Origin: Sphingomonas sp. PP-CE-1A-559 | GTDB taxonomy: Bacteria; Pseudomonadota; Alphaproteobacteria; Sphingomonadales; Sphingomonadaceae | Assembly (NCBI RefSeq): GCF_004340965.1 | Contig: NZ_SLYA01000003.1 | Location: forward strand, 310,001 to 374,000 | Direction of reading: 5' to 3' | Length of the DNA: 64,000 bases | Shown here: positions 1 to 9,954 of the stretch, one piece after another | How the letters are laid out: every line of letters begins with the position of its first letter | Numbering within the stretch: the stretch's first letter is position 1 | Position numbers and translations under genes: made by a program | Notes under the pieces: generated by a model | Told to the model about the DNA's origin: nothing | The model's database searches: none | What the model saw: the letters and a program-made list of their open reading frames with translations, nothing else

Positions 1-579
1 TTTCGCCAGCGCCCGGTCCAGCGTCGCGCGGTAGAACGCGTCGGTGGTCGCGCTGACCCGCTCGACCTGTTTCACGCGACCGTCGATGCCCACGAGTACG
101 CGCACCACGACGCGACCCTCGCGTTCGGCGCGACGTTCCTCAGACGGGTAGCTCGGCTGGAATTCGGCGGCATAGCGCGGGTCGATCCTGGGCTGGACGA
201 ACAGCGGCGGCAGTTTCGGCGGATCGACCGCGACGGTGCCCGTTCCGGTACCTTCGACTCCGATCGGCGGCGTGTAGGGCAGCGGATCGGGGGCGACCGT
301 GAAGCCGGTTTGCGGTATCTGCACTACCGTAATTGGTGCGTCGGGACGCGGGGCGGGGCGCGGTTGCTGGCGGATCAGAGGATCGGCGGGCGGCACCGGC
401 TCGGGCGGCGGTGGCGGGGTGTACGGCACGTAGGTGACGAGCGGTTTGTCGGGCACGAACGGCAGCACGTTAGGCGCTGCGAAGAACAAGGCTCCGATCA
501 CCGCGCAGTTGATCGCCAGCGCGACGCCGAGGCTCCCGGGATTGAATCCGCCCGTCCGGTTCAGTCGATCCGCGTACAT
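1..579 (-). CDS. TonB-family energy transducer, 3' end cut by window edge
   Basis: The first 193 codons of a TonB-like protein, which passes proton-motive force from the inner membrane to outer-membrane receptors. A short basic N-terminus is followed by one membrane helix (about residues 16-35), a proline-rich periplasmic spacer (about 48-75 and onward), and the start of a TonB C-terminal domain with the usual 'YP..E.R...EG.V.V...V..DG.V' pattern (about 150-180). The ATG at 577-579 has GGAGAC just upstream. The reading frame is open to base 1, so the end of the protein and any partner exbB/exbD genes lie outside the window. A second TonB-family gene sits at 8013-8771. Confidence 0.9.
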   Translation of the reverse strand, partial: MYADRLNRTGGFNPGSLGVALAINCAVIGALFFAAPNVLPFVPDKPLVTYVPYTPPPPPEPVPPADPLIRQQPRPAPRPDAPITVVQIPQTGFTVAPDPLPYTPPIGVEGTGTGTVAVDPPKLPPLFVQPRIDPRYAAEFQPSYPSEERRAEREGRVVVRVLVGIDGRVKQVERVSATTDAFYRATLDRALAK

Positions 580-781
580 TACCGTCTCCTTTGTATCTCC
601 TCGAGGATGGCGGCGAGATAGGTACCGCCGGACGCGATGGTACATCATTACATTTGCGGGGCAAGGGGTCTGGAGGCGGTGCGTCGGGCACAAAATGGTC
701 CGTGAAGATCATTGGACGCGAATTACGGGGGTGGACGAGCGCTGCTACCGCCGTCACGGTGAGTCTTTAAGGAGAATAGGC

Positions 782-949
782 ATGGAAGACATCAAGGCCG
801 GAGATGTGGTCGTACTGAAGTCCGGTAGCCGGGCCATGACTGTGCAATGGATCGGAAACGACAATACTTGTGGAGTGGTATGGGCAGACCGCGAAGGCGT
901 CCATCATATAGCCAATTATAACATAGCGGCTATCAAGAAGGATACTTAA
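782..949 (+). CDS. YodC-like small protein (DUF2158)
   Basis: A 55-residue protein that looks like the YodC/DUF2158 family: 'GDVV.LKSG...MTV' at about residues 7-22, then 'GVVWAD' at about 31-36. Family members are short, probably single small beta folds, and have no established function. The ATG at 782 is chosen because AAGGAG lies 7 bases upstream; an upstream in-frame extension to 434 has no such site and overlaps the TonB gene on the other strand. It stands alone, with nothing co-directional nearby. Confidence 0.8.
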   Translation: MEDIKAGDVVVLKSGSRAMTVQWIGNDNTCGVVWADREGVHHIANYNIAAIKKDT

Positions 950-1206
950 TCGAACGCCAGTGCCACTCGCGCGCGGCATTCACAAAATACAACTGGGCCA
1001 CACAAGGTCTTTTGGCGGTCTTATTGTCGTAGACATTTCATTACGTGCGGCATTCTATCAAATGCTGCCAAAGGACGTTTATTGGCACCTGCTCGCGGGT
1101 TGGCCCGCCCTTCCTTGTTCTCCCGCGAAGGCGGGAGCCCAGGCTGGACTCCCGCCTTCGCGGGAGAACATGCTTTCTCGGGGACCGGATTTTCAGGAAC
1201 GCGAAA
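950..1206. other. Intergenic stretch between YodC-like gene and gltX
   Basis: No gene is supported here. The only clear structure is the palindromic repeat at 1116-1170. Longer open frames crossing this stretch are antisense shadows of gltX. Confidence 0.6.
1116..1170. repeat. Palindromic intergenic repeat, family A
   Basis: Near-perfect inverted repeat: the arm 'GTTCTCCCGCGAAGGCGGGA' is followed by about 13 bases and its reverse complement. Each arm holds its own smaller CCCGC..GCGGG hairpin. The same unit recurs at 3577, 16534, 19886, 48275 and, with a longer loop, 61280. It lies just beyond the stop of gltX and could end or protect that transcript, though there is no T-tract. Confidence 0.85.
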
Positions 1207-2532
1207 TCAGCGCGCCGCCAAACGCTCCAGCCCCCGCTCACGCCCGATCAGCGGCAGCAACGCCGCCATGTCCGGCCCGTGATCGCGCCCTGTCAACGCC
1301 AGCCGCAACGGCAGGAACAGCGCCTTCCCCTTACGTCCCGTCTCCGTCTTCAACCGAGCGGTCAGCGCGTGCCAGGGATCGCTCGACCAGTCGATCTCAC
1401 CCGCCGCCACCAGCGCCTGATCGAGATACGCGGCGTCGATATCGCCCTCGACAGCCACCGGCCCCTCGATCACCCCCCACCAATCCGCCGCGTCCGCCAG
1501 CGTCACGAGGTTTGGCCGCACCGCCTCCCACGCCGCCACGTCCATGCCCTCCGGCAACCGCTCGGCCACCGCCTCGAACGGCAGCGCATGCAGGATCCGT
1601 GCGTTCAACGCCGCCAGTTCCGCCTCGTCGAACCGCGCCGGCGCCCGCCCGAACCGCGCGAAGTCGAACCCTGCAATCAATGGCGCGGCGTCGGCGATCG
1701 GCTCGACCGGATCGCTCGTCCCGATCCGCGCGAGCAGCGCGCGTACCGCCTGCGGCTCGATCCCGACCTCGCGGAAATGATCGACGCCGAGCGACCCGAG
1801 CCGCTTGGACAGCTTGCCCTCCGCGCCGGTCAGCAATGCCTCATGCGCAAACTGCGGCGGAGTCACGCCGAGCGCCGCGAACATCTGCAACTGGAGTGCG
1901 GTGTTGGACACGTGATCCTCGCCGCGCACCACGTGCGTCACGCCCATCTCGGCATCGTCGATCGCCGACGGCAGCATATACAGCCACGACCCGTCCGCGC
2001 GCCGGATCACCGGGTCGCTCATCGTCTTCGCCTCGAAATGCGCCGCGCCGCGGATCAGGTCGTCCCATGCGATCGCCGAGTCGTGATCGAGCTTGAACCG
2101 CCAATGCGGCTTCACGCCGTCCGCCTCCAGCTTCGCCCGCGCATCGTCGTCCAACGCCAGCGCCGCGCGGTCGTAGATCGGCGGCAACCCGCGCCCGGCC
2201 TGAATCTTCCGCTTCAGGTCGAGCTCCTGCGTGGTCTCGTACGCCGGATACACGTGCCCGCTCGCAACCAGTGCCGCGAACCGCGCCTCGTACAGAGCGA
2301 ACCGCGCCGACTGCCGCTCCTCCGCATCCGGCGTCATCCCAAGCCAGTCGAGATCGGCACGGATCGCGTCGACGAAGCGCTCTTCGCTACGTTCTGGATC
2401 GGTATCGTCGATCCGCAGCACGAACTTCCCGCCATGCGCGCGCGCGAACATCCAGTTGTGGAGCGCGGTGCGGATGTTGCCGACATGCAGCCGGCCGGTG
2501 GGCGAGGGGGCGAAACGGGTGATTACGGTCAT
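1207..2532 (-). CDS. gltX: Glutamyl-tRNA synthetase
   Basis: A class I aminoacyl-tRNA synthetase of 441 residues that charges tRNA with glutamate. The HIGH-type motif '[11 protein letters not shown]' is at residues 8-18 and the KMSKS-type motif 'KLSKR' at 240-244. The zinc-binding cysteines of some bacterial forms are absent. The ATG at 2530-2532 starts directly before the conserved Rossmann-fold strand; upstream in-frame starts would add 39 residues unlike the family. Many alphaproteobacteria have two GltX-type enzymes, one of which may misacylate tRNA-Gln for the amidotransferase route. Which type this is cannot be read from the sequence alone. It is divergent from prs. Confidence 0.95.
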   Translation of the reverse strand: MTVITRFAPSPTGRLHVGNIRTALHNWMFARAHGGKFVLRIDDTDPERSEERFVDAIRADLDWLGMTPDAEERQSARFALYEARFAALVASGHVYPAYETTQELDLKRKIQAGRGLPPIYDRAALALDDDARAKLEADGVKPHWRFKLDHDSAIAWDDLIRGAAHFEAKTMSDPVIRRADGSWLYMLPSAIDDAEMGVTHVVRGEDHVSNTALQLQMFAALGVTPPQFAHEALLTGAEGKLSKRLGSLGVDHFREVGIEPQAVRALLARIGTSDPVEPIADAAPLIAGFDFARFGRAPARFDEAELAALNARILHALPFEAVAERLPEGMDVAAWEAVRPNLVTLADAADWWGVIEGPVAVEGDIDAAYLDQALVAAGEIDWSSDPWHALTARLKTETGRKGKALFLPLRLALTGRDHGPDMAALLPLIGRERGLERLAAR

Positions 2533-2629
2533 CCCGTCGCTGTACGGAGCGGCGCGGCGGCGGGCAAACCCTTCCACGACACGATTCGTGCGCCTAAGGG
2601 GTGCGGAATATCGAGCGGGAAATAGCTTC

Positions 2630-3568
2630 ATGAAACTGATGACCGGCAATTCGAACCTGCCGCTGGCGCAGGAGATCTCCGCCTATCTCGAGATCCCGCT
2701 GACCGACGTCAGCGTGCGGCGGTTTGCGGACGAGGAGGTCTTCGTCGAGATCAACGAGAACGTCCGCGGCGAGGACGTGTTCGTGATCCAGTCGACCGGC
2801 TACCCCGCCAACGACAACCTCATGGAATTGCTGATCATGATCGACGCGCTCAAGCGCGCGTCGGCGCGGCGCATCACCGCGGTGATCCCGTACATGGGGT
2901 ACGCGCGACAGGACCGGAAGCCAGGGCCGCGCACGCCGATCTCCGCCAAGCTGGTCGCGAACCTGATCACCGTCGCGGGTGCTAACCGCGTGCTGTCGGT
3001 CGACCTGCATGCCGGCCAGATCCAGGGCTTCTTCGATATCCCGACCGACAATCTCTATGCGGCGCCTGTCATGTCGGCGGACATCCTTGCGCGGTTCAAG
3101 GGCAAGAACCTGATGGTGGTGTCGCCCGACGTCGGCGGCGTCGTCCGCGCCCGCGTGCTCGCTAAACGACTCGACAACGCCCCGCTCGCGATCGTCGACA
3201 AGCGTCGCGAGCGCGCGGGCGAGTCGGAGGTGATGAACATCATCGGCGAAGTCGAGGGGCGGTTCTGCATCCTGGTCGACGATATCGTCGATTCGGCCGG
3301 GACGCTGTGCAACGCGGCGGCGGCGTTGAAGGAAGCGGGCGCGGAGGACGTCGTCGCGTATGTCACGCACGGGGTGCTGTCGGGTGGTGCCGTCGCCCGA
3401 GTCGAGGGCTCGGAACTGCGTGAACTGGTGATCACCGATTCGATCGGGAATCACGAGGTCATCAAGGACGCCCACGGCAAGATCCGCCATCTCCAGATCG
3501 CGCCGTTGCTCGGCGAGGCGATCAAGCGGATTGCAGATGAGACGTCGGTGTCAAGCTTGTTCGACTGA
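2630..3568 (+). CDS. prs: Ribose-phosphate diphosphokinase (PRPP synthetase)
   Basis: Makes phosphoribosyl diphosphate from ribose 5-phosphate and ATP, feeding purine, pyrimidine, histidine, tryptophan and NAD synthesis in the cytoplasm. The protein has 312 residues, normal for the family. Seen: the catalytic loop region '[10 protein letters not shown]' (95-104), '[11 protein letters not shown]' (125-135), and the PRPP-binding signature '[10 protein letters not shown]' (216-225). The ATG at 2630 is preferred. Another in-frame ATG lies three codons later, and the ribosome site is weak (GCGGGA). Transcription runs into an A-family repeat after the stop. Confidence 0.96.
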   Translation: MKLMTGNSNLPLAQEISAYLEIPLTDVSVRRFADEEVFVEINENVRGEDVFVIQSTGYPANDNLMELLIMIDALKRASARRITAVIPYMGYARQDRKPGPRTPISAKLVANLITVAGANRVLSVDLHAGQIQGFFDIPTDNLYAAPVMSADILARFKGKNLMVVSPDVGGVVRARVLAKRLDNAPLAIVDKRRERAGESEVMNIIGEVEGRFCILVDDIVDSAGTLCNAAAALKEAGAEDVVAYVTHGVLSGGAVARVEGSELRELVITDSIGNHEVIKDAHGKIRHLQIAPLLGEAIKRIADETSVSSLFD

Positions 3569-3576
3569 CGAAAAAT

Positions 3577-3631
3577 TGTTTCCCCGCGAAGGCGGGGACC
3601 CAGACTGGGCTTCAGCCTTCGCGGGAGAACG
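3577..3631. repeat. Palindromic intergenic repeat, family A
   Basis: Second copy of the A-family palindrome, 9 bases after the prs stop. The left arm reads 'TGTTTCCCCGCGAAGGCGGG' and the right arm 'GCCTTCGCGGGAGAAC'. The right arm has a small mismatch (TTCAGCC), so the stem is interrupted. Confidence 0.8.
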
Positions 3632-3647
3632 CATTAAGGCAAGTTAC

Positions 3648-3750
3648 GGTCGGCAAAGCCGCCGTCGGATGGGTTCGCTTGGGCGACCCACCGGCCGAGC
3701 CTGCGATTGCGCATCGCTACGCTCGCGCATCGGCGCGGGCGTAGCCGCGC
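3648..3750 (-). repeat. Stop-adjacent structured repeat (family G), copy 1
   Basis: Begins at the base after the stop codon of the PilZ gene and reads in the same direction as that gene. Read on the minus strand it aligns closely with the copy at 46140-46256: both have 'GCGCGGC.ACG.CCGCGCCG', then 'CGGCCGG.GGGTCG', then 'CGAACCC.TCCGACGGCGGC' and 'TTTGCCG'. It ends in a hairpin with the loop TTT. See the findings for the five-copy pattern. Confidence 0.75.
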
Positions 3751-4080
3751 CTATCGCTGGCTCAGTGCCACAATATGCTCGAACACCGCCGGATGCAGCG
3801 GTTTCGCGAACGCGCAGCCGTATTTGAACTTGTCGCGCCAGGCGACCACCGCCTCGAGCGCGGCCAGCCCCGGCAACGTCAGCCACACCACAGTTCCCGG
3901 CCACAACGTAAAGCTCGTTTCCGCACGAAATCCCGAGAGCGACAAATCCGTCACCTCGATCTCGAATCGCGTCTGGCCCCGGTCGCGCAGGTGCGCGCGC
4001 ATCTTGACGGCCTTGCGTAGCGCCTGACGGAGCTCCTCGCCTTTCGGTTCGGCGGGGGGGATGGGGACGGGCTGTGTCAT
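3751..4080 (-). CDS. PilZ-domain protein
   Basis: A 109-residue soluble protein consisting of little more than a PilZ domain, a fold that often binds cyclic di-GMP. Seen: 'RAHLRDRG' (the place of the basic RxxxR motif), then 'VTDLSLSGFRAE', matching the D/N-x-S-x-x-G motif, then a 'G..V.L.LPG' strand and 'VVAWRDKFKYGCAF'. The basic motif is not a clean RxxxR, so nucleotide binding is uncertain. The ATG at 4078-4080 is taken; longer extensions read into low-quality sequence. It is monocistronic, followed at once by a G-family repeat. Confidence 0.8.
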   Translation of the reverse strand: MTQPVPIPPAEPKGEELRQALRKAVKMRAHLRDRGQTRFEIEVTDLSLSGFRAETSFTLWPGTVVWLTLPGLAALEAVVAWRDKFKYGCAFAKPLHPAVFEHIVALSQR

Positions 4081-4420
4081 GTCCGGAACACTGCTCCCCA
4101 AGTGGTTACTAATCTCCAAACGCCTTACGATTCGGCCGCTTGAGGTTTGGCCGCGCGTGGCTGGGCGAATGCACCATCGGCACCGGCGGAGTAACTGCGG
4201 AACGCAATGATGCGGAGTCGGATCGCCATGGCCCTCCTGTAGAGGCGGCGGGGCGCGACGCCAAAGGAATTGCTTTAGATCAGGGCATTTGTGGTCGTTA
4301 AATCGATCTAATGATAACGACACGCAACTGCAAATGCCTTAAGGGTGGATTTGCTGGCCGCCCTGTGCTTTACGTCGAACCAATTCCCGAGTTTCCTAAA
4401 AATTGCGTGGAGCCTTCCCG
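4081..4420. promoter_or_regulatory. Divergent promoter region and sucC leader
   Basis: A 340-base gap between the divergent PilZ and sucC genes; no gene is supported. The sucC side holds a nested inverted repeat: GGCATTTG (4284-4291) pairs with CAAATGCC (4331-4338), and inside it TCGTTA (4295-4300) pairs with TAACGA (4315-4320). As RNA this would be one bulged hairpin ending about 80 bases before the sucC start, suitable for a leader control element or an operator. Which of these it is cannot be told from the sequence. Confidence 0.5.
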
Positions 4421-5623
<1,203 letters not shown>

Positions 5624-5660
5624 TCGCCGTCGACGACGCATACTGATTCTGCGAAAAGAG

Positions 5661-5695
5661 GGGCTCGGACGGAAACGTCCGGGCCCTTTTTCGTT
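5661..5695 (+). terminator. Intrinsic terminator after sucC
   Basis: Stem GGGCTCGGACG / CGTCCGGGCCC (one G-U wobble) with a GAAA loop, followed by TTTTTCGTT. It ends the sucC transcript before etfB. Confidence 0.9.
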
Positions 5696-5870
5696 GATGT
5701 CGCACACTGTTCGGCAGGTGGTCCGATCGGCATCTCGCCGTGACGCTACGGCATAGCGATGTTTCCATACCGGACTTGCGAAAATGGCTCGAAACGGCCA
5801 TCTGTCGCGCCAACGCCGCCATACTGTGACGGTGATCGAAACGAATGATTTCACCTTGGAAGGAACCCCG

Positions 5871-6617
5871 ATGAAGGTGCTGGTGCCGGTCAAGCGCGTG
5901 CTTGACTACAACGTGAAGCCTCGCGTGAAGGCGGACGGAACGGGCGTCGATCTGGCGAACGTCAAGATGAGCATGAACCCGTTCGACGAGATCGCGGTCG
6001 AAGAGGCGATCCGTCTCAAGGACAAGGGCGTGACCGAGATCGTCGTCGTCTCGATCGGCGAGCAGAAATCGCAGGAAACGCTCCGCACCGCACTCGCGAT
6101 GGGTGCCGACCGCGCGATCCTCGTCGTCAGCGAGACCAAGGTCGAGCCGCTGGGCGTGGCCAAAATTCTCGCCAAGATCGTCGAGGAGGAAAAGCCCGAC
6201 CTCGTCATTCTCGGCAAGCAGGCGATCGACGATGACAACAACCAGACCGGGCAGATGCTTGCCGGCCTCCTGAACTGGGGCCAGGGCACGTTCGCGTCGA
6301 AGGTCGAGATCGCCGATGGGTCGGTCAACGTGACTCGCGAAGTCGATGGCGGTGCGGAGACGGACACGCTTAAGCTACCCGCGATCATCACCACCGATCT
6401 TCGCCTCAACGAGCCGCGTTACGCCTCGCTGCCGAACATCATGAAGGCGAAGTCGAAGCCGATGGCGCAGAAGACGCCGGCCGATTTCGGCGTCGACGTG
6501 ACGCCGCGCCTGACCACGCTGAAGGTGGTCGAGCCCGCCAAGCGCTCGGCCGGGATCAAGGTCGCCGATGTCGACGCGCTGGTCGGCAAGCTCAAGGAAA
6601 TGGGAGTCGCCAAGTGA
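5871..6617 (+). CDS. etfB: Electron transfer flavoprotein, beta subunit
   Basis: The small subunit (248 residues) of ETF, which collects electrons from acyl-CoA and other flavin dehydrogenases and passes them to ETF:ubiquinone oxidoreductase. Seen: the '[16 protein letters not shown]' start, '[15 protein letters not shown]', and the signature '[27 protein letters not shown]' region near residue 180-205. GGAAGGA lies just before the ATG at 5871. An upstream extension to 5784 is rejected for lack of similarity. The etfA start overlaps its stop, so the two subunits are translated together. Confidence 0.96.
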   Translation: MKVLVPVKRVLDYNVKPRVKADGTGVDLANVKMSMNPFDEIAVEEAIRLKDKGVTEIVVVSIGEQKSQETLRTALAMGADRAILVVSETKVEPLGVAKILAKIVEEEKPDLVILGKQAIDDDNNQTGQMLAGLLNWGQGTFASKVEIADGSVNVTREVDGGAETDTLKLPAIITTDLRLNEPRYASLPNIMKAKSKPMAQKTPADFGVDVTPRLTTLKVVEPAKRSAGIKVADVDALVGKLKEMGVAK

Positions 6618-7543
6618 AGACGCTCGTCTGGGTCGAACATGACGGTCAGGCCGTCAAGGATGCCACGCTGTCGGCGGTGACTGCCGCATCGCAGCTTGGC
6701 GAAGTCCATCTGCTGGTCGTCGGCCAAGGCGTCGACGGCGTCGCTGGCGAGGCCGCGAAGATTGCCGGTGTCGGCAAGGTGCACGTCGCGGATGACGCTG
6801 CGTTCGCGCATGCGCTCGCCGAGAATGTCGCGCCGTTGATCGTCGAGCTGATGGCCAGCCACGATGCGTTCGTCGCGCCGTCGACGACGCATGGCAAGAA
6901 CATCGCGCCGCGCGTTGCCGCGTTGCTCGACGTCATGCAGATCAGCGACATCCTGTCGGTCGAGAGCGAAGACACGTTCACGCGGCCGATCTACGCCGGT
7001 AACGCGATCGCTACCGTGCAGTCGACCGACGCGAAGAAGGTCATCACGGTCCGCGGCACGGCATTCGCCAAGGCGGCGACCGAGGGTGGTTCGGGCGAGA
7101 TCGAAGCGGTCGCGTCGACTGGCGACAAGGGTCTGTCGACCTTCGCCGGATCGGAGATCGCCAAGAACGAGCGTCCCGAACTGACCAGCGCGAAGATTAT
7201 CGTCTCGGGCGGCCGTGCGCTCGCCTCGAGCGACCAGTTCCACGCGATGATCGATCCGCTCGCGGACAAGCTGGGCGCCGGCGTCGGTGCCTCGCGCGCC
7301 GCGGTCGACGCAGGCTACGCGCCGAACGATTACCAGGTCGGCCAGACCGGCAAGATCGTCGCACCGGAAGTCTATGTCGCGGTCGGCATCTCGGGCGCCA
7401 TCCAGCATCTCGCTGGGATGAAGGACTCGAAGGTCATCATCGCGATCAACAAGGACGAGGACGCCCCGATCTTCCAGGTCGCGGACATCGGCCTGGTCGG
7501 CGATCTGTTCAAGATCGTGCCGGAATTGACGGCGAAGCTGTAG
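6614..7543 (+). CDS. etfA: Electron transfer flavoprotein, alpha subunit
   Basis: The FAD-carrying subunit of ETF, 309 residues. The C-terminal domain shows the FAD-binding signature '[20 protein letters not shown]' and '[18 protein letters not shown]'. It starts with GTG at 6614, inside the etfB stop region (GTGA), giving strong translational coupling. The pair normally works with acyl-CoA dehydrogenases encoded elsewhere. The transcript is followed by a G-family structured repeat and then a strong terminator. Confidence 0.96.
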   Translation: MKTLVWVEHDGQAVKDATLSAVTAASQLGEVHLLVVGQGVDGVAGEAAKIAGVGKVHVADDAAFAHALAENVAPLIVELMASHDAFVAPSTTHGKNIAPRVAALLDVMQISDILSVESEDTFTRPIYAGNAIATVQSTDAKKVITVRGTAFAKAATEGGSGEIEAVASTGDKGLSTFAGSEIAKNERPELTSAKIIVSGGRALASSDQFHAMIDPLADKLGAGVGASRAAVDAGYAPNDYQVGQTGKIVAPEVYVAVGISGAIQHLAGMKDSKVIIAINKDEDAPIFQVADIGLVGDLFKIVPELTAKL

Positions 7544-7553
7544 GCGAATGCCG

Positions 7554-7646
7554 CTGCGCGGGCGAAGCCTCGCGCAACAGCAAGCCCGGCCGGCGGCGCT
7601 CCAGCGCCGACCGACGACGCGGGATTTACTCCCGCGGCGCGCGCCA
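7554..7646 (+). repeat. Stop-adjacent structured repeat (family G), copy 2
   Basis: Starts about 10 bases after the etfA stop, same strand as etfA. Contains the shared core 'AAGCCCGGCCGGCGG', a small hairpin (GGCGCTCCAGCGCC), 'CCGACGACGCGGG', then the hairpin GCGGG-ATTTACT-CCCGC. It is separate from the true terminator, which begins at 7649. Confidence 0.75.
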
Positions 7647-7648
7647 CG

Positions 7649-7690
7649 AACGGGCGGTGTGACCTGGGTCGCACCGCCCGTTCTTGTGTC
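7649..7690 (+). terminator. Intrinsic terminator after etfBA
   Basis: Perfect 11-bp stem AACGGGCGGTG / CACCGCCCGTT with a 12-base loop, followed by a T-rich tail (TTCTTGTGT). Confidence 0.85.
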
Positions 7691-7762
7691 TGCCGAACGT
7701 ACAGGTCGGCCGATATCAAACCGATACGCCGACAAACTGAGGTCTATCGCACCCAAGCGAGC

Positions 7763-7870
7763 ACTACCCCGGCGAAGGCCGGGGCCCAGTTTGGCGACGT
7801 CGCTCATGGAGCGTAGCGCTTCGTTACTCCGACCTTTTCAACTGGGCCCCGGCCTTCGCCGGGGTGGTGC
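7763..7870 (-). repeat. Long palindromic element, family B (reverse orientation)
   Basis: Terminal arms 'CTACCCCGGCGAAGGCCGGG' and its near reverse complement enclose a core of about 55 bases. The reverse complement of the core contains 'GTAACGAAGCGCTAC', matching the core of the copy at 63620, so this copy points to the minus strand. Confidence 0.8.
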
Positions 7871-8012
7871 TTGAGTTTGGCAGGCGACGCCTCTTGGCGG
7901 TATGTCGTGTAAGCCCGATCGAGTCGCTGCCGGAAAACCTCGGAAGCTCGGACCTTCCCTCACAGCCAGCCACCCCGTTGCCGCCCACCGTACGCCTCCC
8001 CAATTAGCCAGC

Positions 8013-8771
8013 ATGTACGGCGTCCACTCGAACCCGCGCGACCGCCTGATATCCGCGGCCAGCGCGGCGATACTCTGCGCCGTCATCGGCTATGCGCTGA
8101 TCCTCGGGCTCGGCGTCAGCATCCCCACCGCTATCCCAGATGCGCTGAAGACATTCGGGATCGGCCCGAAACCCCCTCCACCGCCGCCTGACCAGATCAT
8201 CCCCCGCCCAGCGAAAAGCCACCGCCCCGAAGGCGCCGCGTCCCCCGCCAACCTCCGCTCGAAGGCGACCGAAGTCGTCGTCCCAAAACCGATCATCCCG
8301 CCGATCGTCCCGCCGCCCCCGATTATCGTCACACTGAAATCAGGCCCCGGTAGCGACGCCACCAGCGGCGCGGCTCCCATCCCCGGACCCGGCACAGGAG
8401 CAGGCGGCGAAGGGAACGGCACCGGCAGCGGTCGCTCCGGAAATGGCGACGGCGATGGTGGCGACGAGACGCCGCCCCGCCTTATCAAAGGCCGCTTCAA
8501 GAACAAGGATTTCCTTAATGCGGAGGCGGTGATCGGTGCGGGCGGGATCGTCGGCGTTCGCTACACGGTCGAGACCGACGGCAGCGTTACGCACTGCATG
8601 ATCACGCGCTCCAGCGGAAACGGGGTGCTCGACGCGACCACCTGCCGGCTGATCGAACTGCGTTTCCGCTACCGCCCCTGGCTCGACGCCGCCGGTCAAC
8701 CGGTGCGCTCGACCGTCGTCCACAACCAGGAATGGGTGAACCAGCTCGATCCGCCGTCACGCGGTAACTGA
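8013..8771 (+). CDS. TonB-family protein with glycine-rich spacer
   Basis: A 252-residue inner-membrane anchored protein with a TonB C-terminal-like domain. One membrane helix lies near residues 12-35 ('LISAASAAILCAVIGYALILGL'), then a proline-rich stretch (about 50-110), a Gly/Ser/Asp-rich linker (about 115-155), and a folded C-terminal domain with 'GGIVGVRYTVETDGSVTHCMITRSSG' and 'RFRYRPWLDAAGQP'. Two cysteines in that domain (TH-C and TT-C) could form a periplasmic disulfide. The ATG at 8013 is chosen because the helix starts soon after; the upstream extension reads through a repeat. Its tail overlaps the tail of the acyltransferase gene by 15 bases. Confidence 0.85.
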   Translation: MYGVHSNPRDRLISAASAAILCAVIGYALILGLGVSIPTAIPDALKTFGIGPKPPPPPPDQIIPRPAKSHRPEGAASPANLRSKATEVVVPKPIIPPIVPPPPIIVTLKSGPGSDATSGAAPIPGPGTGAGGEGNGTGSGRSGNGDGDGGDETPPRLIKGRFKNKDFLNAEAVIGAGGIVGVRYTVETDGSVTHCMITRSSGNGVLDATTCRLIELRFRYRPWLDAAGQPVRSTVVHNQEWVNQLDPPSRGN

Positions 8772-9860
8772 AGCCGATCGCCCCAGCCGGCCGCCGCTGA
8801 GCACCCGCGCGACTGCCGGCGAGAGCGCCATCAGCCCTCGCCCCAGAACGATCGTCACGCCGAGCACCAGCAACGGCTGGACCAGCAGATATGCCGGATA
8901 CAACCCCGCCCCCAGCGCGCCAGTCGCCAATCCGATCAAAGGCCCGAACAGCCATAAAAGTACCAAGTGATCGCAGAATGCGAGAAACCCATAGCGCTCG
9001 ATCCCGCGCAACCGGTCCGCAACGTTGCTTCCCGCCAGCGCCCAAGCGAACCGCCAGAACAGCACGGCCGACGCCAGTCGAAACATGATATCGAATGCCG
9101 CCATCAGATGCAGATGTGCGTCGAAGAACGCGTTCCCGAGCAACGCGGTCCACAGCCGTGGCGCGATCATTACCACGAACGGCAGCGCACACAGGGCGAC
9201 CGACCACCCCGCAACACGCTCCGCCACGCCAAAGCGCCGCGCGGCGATCCCAGCGGTAAAGAACAGCAGGATCTGCGGTCGCAGCAACAACGGGACGTGC
9301 ACCCCGGATACGCTCCACACCACCGCGATCAGCGCGACCAGCGCCAGCCACGCTGTCGACGCGCGTACCAGAACCGGCGCGAGCATCATGCAGACGAACA
9401 GGTCGCGCAGGAACGGCATCTGCACGTTGACGTCGTTCGCCTGCACGAGCGGCACCAGTTCGTTGAGCGTCCAACCGATACTCGTCGGCGTCGGCGCCTT
9501 CAGGTCGCCGAACGTCGCCGCCGCCCCCACCAGCAGGATCGCGATCGCGTTCCACAAAACCATCGGCAGCAGGATCGTCCGCGCCTTGCCGAGCAGAAAT
9601 GGGCCGTAGTCCTGGCGCGTCGCGGTCGAGACGACCAGCCAGCCGGAGATCATCCCGAGCAGCGGCACCGCGCTACGCCCGAACACTTCGCCGAGTACCG
9701 TTCGCAGCACCGCCTGCCAGCCGAACGCCACCGCCGCCAGTTCCTCCGCGGTGCGCCCGGTCCAGGCATGGACGTAGACGATTCCCATGATCCCGATCAG
9801 CCGCGCGATCGCGATCGCGGTGGAGAGCCGGCCATCCGCCTCGCGCGCCGGTTCGGTCAT
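8757..9860 (-). CDS. Acyltransferase 3 family membrane protein
   Basis: A 367-residue integral membrane protein with about ten hydrophobic segments and the features of acyltransferase family 3 (OatA/NodX/OafA-like O-acetylases): an early 'IGIMGIVYVHAW' helix with the conserved His and, further on, 'GRSAVPLLGMISGWLV' with the usual SxFFxxSGFL-like position. These enzymes transfer acyl groups to sugars or lipids of the envelope. The substrate is not evident. The ATG at 9858-9860 is used; a GTG ten codons earlier (9890) is a fair alternative. Divergent from the dipeptidase gene. Confidence 0.8.
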   Translation of the reverse strand: MTEPAREADGRLSTAIAIARLIGIMGIVYVHAWTGRTAEELAAVAFGWQAVLRTVLGEVFGRSAVPLLGMISGWLVVSTATRQDYGPFLLGKARTILLPMVLWNAIAILLVGAAATFGDLKAPTPTSIGWTLNELVPLVQANDVNVQMPFLRDLFVCMMLAPVLVRASTAWLALVALIAVVWSVSGVHVPLLLRPQILLFFTAGIAARRFGVAERVAGWSVALCALPFVVMIAPRLWTALLGNAFFDAHLHLMAAFDIMFRLASAVLFWRFAWALAGSNVADRLRGIERYGFLAFCDHLVLLWLFGPLIGLATGALGAGLYPAYLLVQPLLVLGVTIVLGRGLMALSPAVARVLSGGRLGRSASVTA

Positions 9861-9954
9861 TCCCGTGTACAATTCCGACCCTCTCCTCACGTCCGGCGAG
9901 CGCCTTACCCGGCTTGTCGCGCGCGAACACCTCCTTCAGGATGGAGCGGACGCC

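Larger units (their letters stand above)
7544..8012. other. Non-coding stretch after etfA
   Basis: A 469-base stretch with no supported gene. In order it holds a G-family repeat, the etfA terminator, a B-family element, and about 140 bases upstream of the TonB-like gene in which no clear promoter is seen. Confidence 0.6.

Noticed and set aside
1045..2625. Long plus-strand frame of 526 residues opposite gltX
   Set aside because: Arg/His/Pro-rich composition with no motif; it is the antisense shadow of gltX and runs through an A-family repeat.
6419..7807. Minus-strand frame of 462 residues opposite etfA
   Set aside because: Antisense shadow; it continues through the etfA terminator and into a B-family element.
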